A model generated the notes under the pieces. That model was not told the DNA's origin, searched no databases, and saw nothing but the letters and a program-made list of their open reading frames with translations. A stretch of DNA of 64,000 bases from Jejudonia soesokkakensis. Lineage in GTDB: Bacteria > Bacteroidota > Bacteroidia > Flavobacteriales > Flavobacteriaceae. Position numbers and translations under genes: made by a program. The DNA lies in assembly GCF_042664795.1 (NCBI RefSeq), contig NZ_JBHTBN010000007.1:1-64000 (forward strand), given 5' to 3'. Below, piece after piece: positions 59,823 to 64,000 of this stretch (positions within the stretch are counted from its first letter, which is position 1; each line of letters opens with the position of its first letter).

Positions 59823-60953
59823 ATGAATAGAATTTTTCTTTTTATTATACTACTTATAAGTTTTAGCAGCTGCGAATTTAAAAACAAAGACATCATTGTA
59901 GAAGGTGCTATTCCTGAATCTATAAGCTATGCGAAAGGTTTCAGCATTGAAAAAATGACGAATATGACCTTGCTTCATATTACAAATCCGTGGCCAGGCG
60001 CAGATCAAAGTTATACCTATGCATTGGTAGAAAAAGGTTCAGAAGTAAAAAAAGGAAATGGTATTGACGCTGTAGTAGCAGTTCCTGTTTCGACTATTGT
60101 GGTGACTTCTACAACTCATATTCCATCCTTAGAAATGTTGGGTGTTTCAGAAAAACTGATAGGATTTCCAAATCTGGATTATATTTCTTCGGAAAAAACT
60201 CGAGAGCATATCGATATAGGAGCAATCAAAGAATTAGGTAAAAATGAAGCCATTAATACCGAAGTCCTTATCGATCTATCGCCAGATGTGGTTGTGGGTT
60301 TTGCTGTCGACGGAAACAACACAACATTTAATACGATAGAAAACACAGGAATTCCTGTTTTGTATAATGCAGACTGGACCGAAACGCACCCATTGGGTAA
60401 AGCCGAATGGATTAAATTTTTTGGAGCACTCTTCGGAAAGCAAAAAGAAGCCGATAGTATTTTTAGTACCATAGAAAGAAACTACAACGAGGCAAAAAAT
60501 ATTGCTTCTAAAGCATCCTCCTCTCCTACTGTATTAAGTGGTGCCATGTATAAAGATGTATGGTATTTACCTCAAGGCGATAGTTGGGCAGCACAGTTTA
60601 TTGCAGATGCCAATGGTGACTATCTCTGGAAAGACACCAAAGGAACAGGAAGTATTGCAGCCAATGTTGAAACTGTTTTGGAAAAAGGGCAAAATGCTCA
60701 ATTCTGGATTGGCCCGGGACAATTTACTTCATTACAACAAATGCAAGACTATCACTCAGCCTATAGTGAGTTTGAAGCATTTAACACTAAAAACATCTAT
60801 AGTTTTACAAACAAAAAAGGAGCTACTGGCGGAGTTCTCTATTATGAATTAGCACCCAACAGACCCGATCTTGTCCTTAAGGATATGATAAAGATTCTAC
60901 ATCCGGAGTTGTTGCCCAACTACGAATTATACTTTTTCAGTACATTGCAATAG
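59823..60953 (+). CDS. btuF: Cobalamin ABC transporter substrate-binding lipoprotein
   Basis: 376 residues. Lipobox in LLISFSSC. The two-lobe helical-backbone binding-protein fold is indicated by VVVTSTTHIPSLEMLGVSEK and IGAIKELG (lobe 1) and YLPQGDSWAAQFIADANGDY (lobe 2). It delivers cobalamin to the permease. Genes btuF-C-D overlap by single bases, so they form one operon. Specificity is inferred from the adjacent riboswitch-btuB; a ferric siderophore is the alternative. Confidence 0.8.
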   Translation: MNRIFLFIILLISFSSCEFKNKDIIVEGAIPESISYAKGFSIEKMTNMTLLHITNPWPGADQSYTYALVEKGSEVKKGNGIDAVVAVPVSTIVVTSTTHIPSLEMLGVSEKLIGFPNLDYISSEKTREHIDIGAIKELGKNEAINTEVLIDLSPDVVVGFAVDGNNTTFNTIENTGIPVLYNADWTETHPLGKAEWIKFFGALFGKQKEADSIFSTIERNYNEAKNIASKASSSPTVLSGAMYKDVWYLPQGDSWAAQFIADANGDYLWKDTKGTGSIAANVETVLEKGQNAQFWIGPGQFTSLQQMQDYHSAYSEFEAFNTKNIYSFTNKKGATGGVLYYELAPNRPDLVLKDMIKILHPELLPNYELYFFSTLQ

Positions 60954-61984
60954 TGCAAACTACACAAACATACCGCATTTATTTTATACTGCTTAGTGGT
61001 ATGTTGGTACTGACTTTTTTGCTGAATATTAGTTTAGGATCGGTAGGAATTCCCTTGGAAGAAATTGTAAAAATACTAACAGGGTCTGAAGCTATTAAGT
61101 CAAGTTGGAGCTATATTGTTCTGGATTACAGATTGCCAAAAGCATTAACTGCAATTCTTGCTGGTGGTGGATTGGCAGTTTCTGGACTGTTGATGCAAAC
61201 GCTGTTTCGTAACCCACTGGCAGGGCCTTTTGTATTAGGGCTTAGCAGTGGCGCAAGCTTAGGAGTAGCTATTTTAATTTTAGGTGCTGGAGCTTTTGGT
61301 GGTTTTTTGGGTAGCCTATTGTTAAGTCAGTGGAGTTTAGTAATCGCATCAGCATTAGGAAGTTTCTTGGTACTATTGGCGGTTCTTGCAGTGACTTTAC
61401 GAGTAAAAGATACGATGGCAATTTTGATCATAGGATTAATGTTTGGAAGTGTAACTGCAGCCGTAGTAGCTGTATTAAGTTATTTTAGTAATGCCGAGCA
61501 ATTACAACAGTATATTTTTTGGAGTTTTGGGAGTTTAGGAAATCAATCCTGGAGCGGAGTATTCATTTTAGTCATTTGTTGTCTTATTGGATTATTGCTC
61601 AGTGTTTTTAACAGCAAATCGTTAAATGCGTTATTACTGGGAGAAAACTATGCTAAAAGCATGGGTTTACAGATGAAGAAAACCACTTTTCTAATCATTA
61701 TTGCAACTAGTTTGTTAGCTGGAAGCATTACAGCTTTTGCAGGACCTATTGCTTTTGTTGGGTTGGCTGTTCCACATCTTACCAGACAGTTTATAAAAAC
61801 TTCCAATCATTTTATTTTAATCCCAACTGTGTTACTTTGCGGAGCAATTCTAATGTTGTTATGCGATACCGTAGCGCAGCTTCCATTTTCTGAATACACC
61901 TTACCAATCAATGCAATTACCTCGCTTTTGGGAGCTCCTGTTGTGATCTGGTTATTGGTTAGAAAACGTAAATTATTGTTTTAA
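60953..61984 (+). CDS. btuC: Cobalamin ABC transporter permease (FecCD family)
   Basis: 343 residues, start GTG in TAGTG overlapping btuF. About ten TM segments; family motifs RLPKALTAILAGGGLAVSGL, MQTLFRNPLAGPFVLGLSSG and AGPIAFVGLAVPHLTR are intact. Inner-membrane channel for B12 or siderophore import. Confidence 0.88.
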   Translation: MQTTQTYRIYFILLSGMLVLTFLLNISLGSVGIPLEEIVKILTGSEAIKSSWSYIVLDYRLPKALTAILAGGGLAVSGLLMQTLFRNPLAGPFVLGLSSGASLGVAILILGAGAFGGFLGSLLLSQWSLVIASALGSFLVLLAVLAVTLRVKDTMAILIIGLMFGSVTAAVVAVLSYFSNAEQLQQYIFWSFGSLGNQSWSGVFILVICCLIGLLLSVFNSKSLNALLLGENYAKSMGLQMKKTTFLIIIATSLLAGSITAFAGPIAFVGLAVPHLTRQFIKTSNHFILIPTVLLCGAILMLLCDTVAQLPFSEYTLPINAITSLLGAPVVIWLLVRKRKLLF

Positions 61985-62778
61985 TGGCTGAAGGAGAAAA
62001 AAATATTGTGCTAGAAACCCAGAATCTAATGGTAGGGTATTATCAAAAAAAGAACTCTTTTCCCATTGCATCAGATATTAATTTTAGTTTAACTGAAGGA
62101 CAATTAATAGGATTAGTAGGTACCAACGGTATTGGAAAGTCAACTTTACTCCGAACGTTAACAAGAATGCAACCCGAACTTGGAGGGAATATTGTACTGA
62201 AAGGAAAGTCGCTATCAGACTATTCTTCTGTGCAATTAGCAACTCAAATCAGCGTGGTTTTAACTGAAGCATTTGCGTCAAAAAACCTAACCGTTCTTGA
62301 AATGGTTTCTTTAGGCAGACAACCGTACACTAACTGGATTGGTCAACTTTCCGAAGCCGACAAAAGCGCTATTGCAGAAGCACTTTACATAACAGAAACC
62401 AAAGCACTTTCAGAAAAAAAATGCTATGAAATAAGTGATGGCCAGTTACAACGTGTCGCAATTGCCAGAGCCTTGGCGCAGGATACACCCATCATAATTC
62501 TGGATGAGCCTACCACACATCTGGACTTATATCATCGAGCCTATATATTAAAAATGCTTAAAAAACTCGCTATCGAAAAGGACAAAACTATTCTCTTTTC
62601 CACCCATGAAATCGATCTTGCTATTCAGCTTGCCGACAGTATGATTGTGATGACTCCGTCAAAAACATACTTTAATACTCCCTGCCAACTCATTGAAGAA
62701 GGCACCTTCGCCTCACTATTCCCTAAAGAAACCATTGCTTTTGATGAAAATACAGGACGGTTTGGGGTAAATTCTTAA
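61984..62778 (+). CDS. btuD: Cobalamin ABC transporter ATPase
   Basis: 264 residues. Walker A GTNGIGKSTLLRTL, the signature region SDGQLQRVAIARALAQ, Walker B IIILDEPTTHLDL and the switch His in FSTHEID. Start ATG overlaps the btuC stop by one base. The signature is SDGQ instead of SGGQ, a substitution seen in some FecE/BtuD members. Confidence 0.9.
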   Translation: MAEGEKNIVLETQNLMVGYYQKKNSFPIASDINFSLTEGQLIGLVGTNGIGKSTLLRTLTRMQPELGGNIVLKGKSLSDYSSVQLATQISVVLTEAFASKNLTVLEMVSLGRQPYTNWIGQLSEADKSAIAEALYITETKALSEKKCYEISDGQLQRVAIARALAQDTPIIILDEPTTHLDLYHRAYILKMLKKLAIEKDKTILFSTHEIDLAIQLADSMIVMTPSKTYFNTPCQLIEEGTFASLFPKETIAFDENTGRFGVNS

Positions 62779-62945
62779 AATAATATCTTCCTACCATAGA
62801 AGGTAAGAGTTGATCTACACTGCTACTATTTCATTTTTGTTTACGGGGAGATGGTTTTCAGTTTACTGAAAATCTGGGTGGTCTGAAACATAAATTCTCG
62901 CTATCTTTACTACAAAATCTATTAAAAATAATACCCTATTATATT

Positions 62946-64000
62946 TTGAACGAAACTTTTCTTTTTCTTCTTCTTGCCGCAATTTGCCTACTTATTGGAG
63001 CTTTTATAGGCAATCTCATTGCACGTCTCAAACAAAAATCGGAAACTGGAAAACTTGAAGAACGTTTGTTGCAAGCCAGTCATCAAGAGGAAAAATTACA
63101 GGAACGTTTTGAAAATGTACTGAATGAGCGTGAAGCGATACGGAAAGAAAAAGAATTTTTAAATTCTGAATTGGTCAAACGAAATACAGAATTTGACAAT
63201 CTAGAACAAAAAAACAGGGAACAAAAAGCCGAGGTTGAAAAGCTTCAGGAGAAGTTCACCAAAGAGTTTGAAAATCTTGCCAATAAAATTCTGGATGAAA
63301 AATCCACCAAGTTTACCAAGCAGAATAAAGAAAGTTTGGAGGTTTTGTTAAATCCACTTTCAGAAAAGATAAAAGTATTTGAAAAACGGGTTGAAGATAC
63401 ACACAAAGAAAGTATCGATCGCCACGCCATGCTCCGCCAGCAAATTATTGGTTTAAAAGAACTCAACGAACAGATGAGTAAAGAAGCTACCAATCTTACT
63501 AAAGCGTTAAAGGGAGATAGCAAAATACAGGGAAACTGGGGAGAGTTGGTATTAGAGCGTGTTTTAGAGAAAAGCGGACTTGAAAAAGATAGAGAGTATT
63601 TTGTTCAAAATAGTTATACCAATGTTGAGGGTAAAAGAGTACTTCCAGATGTGGTGCTTCATTTACCCGACCATAAAAAAATGATTATTGATAGTAAGGT
63701 ATCATTGGTTGCCTATGAGCGTTTTGTGAATGAAGAAGATGAAGAGTTGCGACCAAAATATCTAAAAGAGCATATCGCCTCCCTTCGAAAGCATATAGAT
63801 CAGTTAAGTGCAAAAAATTACCAGGATATTTATCATATTGAAAGTCCTGATTTTGTATTACTGTTTGTCCCTATTGAACCAGCCTTTGCTGTAGCTATTA
63901 ATCAGGATAGTAGTTTATATAATTGGGCATTTGAAAAGAATATTGTCATCGTCACTCCTTCTACCCTATTAGCTACGTTGCGTACAATCGACAGCATGTG
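62946..64000 (+). CDS. rmuC: DNA recombination protein RmuC, 5' part (3' end outside window)
   Basis: 351 residues are visible from TTG 62946. An N-terminal TM (FLFLLLAAICLLIGAFIGNL) is followed by a long coiled coil (about 40-175). The RmuC domain follows: KIQGNWGELVLERVLEKSGL, RVLPDVVLHLPDHKKMIIDS, YQDIYHIESPDFVLLFVPIE and IVIVTPSTLLATLRTI. Membrane-anchored putative nuclease limiting inversions at short repeats. Truncated by the window edge. The 167 nt before it hold nothing I can name. Confidence 0.93.
   Translation, partial: MNETFLFLLLAAICLLIGAFIGNLIARLKQKSETGKLEERLLQASHQEEKLQERFENVLNEREAIRKEKEFLNSELVKRNTEFDNLEQKNREQKAEVEKLQEKFTKEFENLANKILDEKSTKFTKQNKESLEVLLNPLSEKIKVFEKRVEDTHKESIDRHAMLRQQIIGLKELNEQMSKEATNLTKALKGDSKIQGNWGELVLERVLEKSGLEKDREYFVQNSYTNVEGKRVLPDVVLHLPDHKKMIIDSKVSLVAYERFVNEEDEELRPKYLKEHIASLRKHIDQLSAKNYQDIYHIESPDFVLLFVPIEPAFAVAINQDSSLYNWAFEKNIVIVTPSTLLATLRTIDSM

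Overview
The window is chromosomal DNA from an AT-rich member of the Bacteroidota, most likely a marine-type Flavobacteriaceae. The evidence is a fused SecDF, flavobacterial families (DUF6588, DUF4252, DUF2911), a type IX secretion style modular adhesin, FecR proteins ending in DUF4974, carboxypeptidase-like/TonB receptors, and the Bacteroidota -7 promoter word TAnnTTTG in front of many genes. I see no rRNA, tRNA, CRISPR array, prophage or intact insertion sequence.

Layout. 1-2210: 5' part of a large surface protein (minus). 2364-6206: folE, cysS, yidD, lgt and a DUF192 lipoprotein. 6317-14525 (minus): secDF, a SecD-like small protein, mdh, a DUF6588 outer-membrane protein and gyrB. 14736-22159: a DUF2911 pair, queE, a lipidated RidA homologue, a HerA-type ATPase and small membrane or lipoprotein genes. 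22258-29423: folD, ffh, an amidohydrolase, a DEAD-box helicase, an M28 peptidase and a lipoprotein. 29500-36268: an ECF sigma/FecR/TonB-receptor operon divergent from two Asp-rich modular lipoproteins. 36283-45561: four secreted proteins, two paralogous sensor kinases, a LuxR-type response regulator and a lipoprotein. 45564-53381: argS, an oxidoreductase, a 3-hydroxyacyl-CoA dehydrogenase, a TIMP-like protein, DUF1015 and purB. 53627-55702: an ECF sigma/anti-sigma/DUF4252 pair operon. 55928-57331: S41 protease. 57413-62778: cobalamin uptake (riboswitch-btuB and divergent btuFCD). 62946-end: rmuC, cut by the window edge.

The most notable signal is in 36283-44233. Five separate promoters carry the same layout: two GAATTC-centred boxes exactly 27 nt apart, then a TAnnTTTG-like -7 element 22-23 nt after the second box. 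They precede four single-gene units for secreted proteins (36370, 37167, 38098, 39577) and the response-regulator gene (44233). The kinase operon between them lacks the boxes. This looks like an autoregulated two-component system with its regulon encoded next to it. Two of the targets are built from two or three copies of an unrecognised ~100-residue beta-rich module. The likely regulator is inferred; the repeated operator is read directly from the sequence.

A second local system is the sigma/FecR/TonB-receptor operon with its divergent lipoproteins, which carry four copies and one copy of the same W..D..SGG module. Many start sites were moved downstream of the longest ORF, because the longer versions begin upstream of a promoter element or inside an operator.
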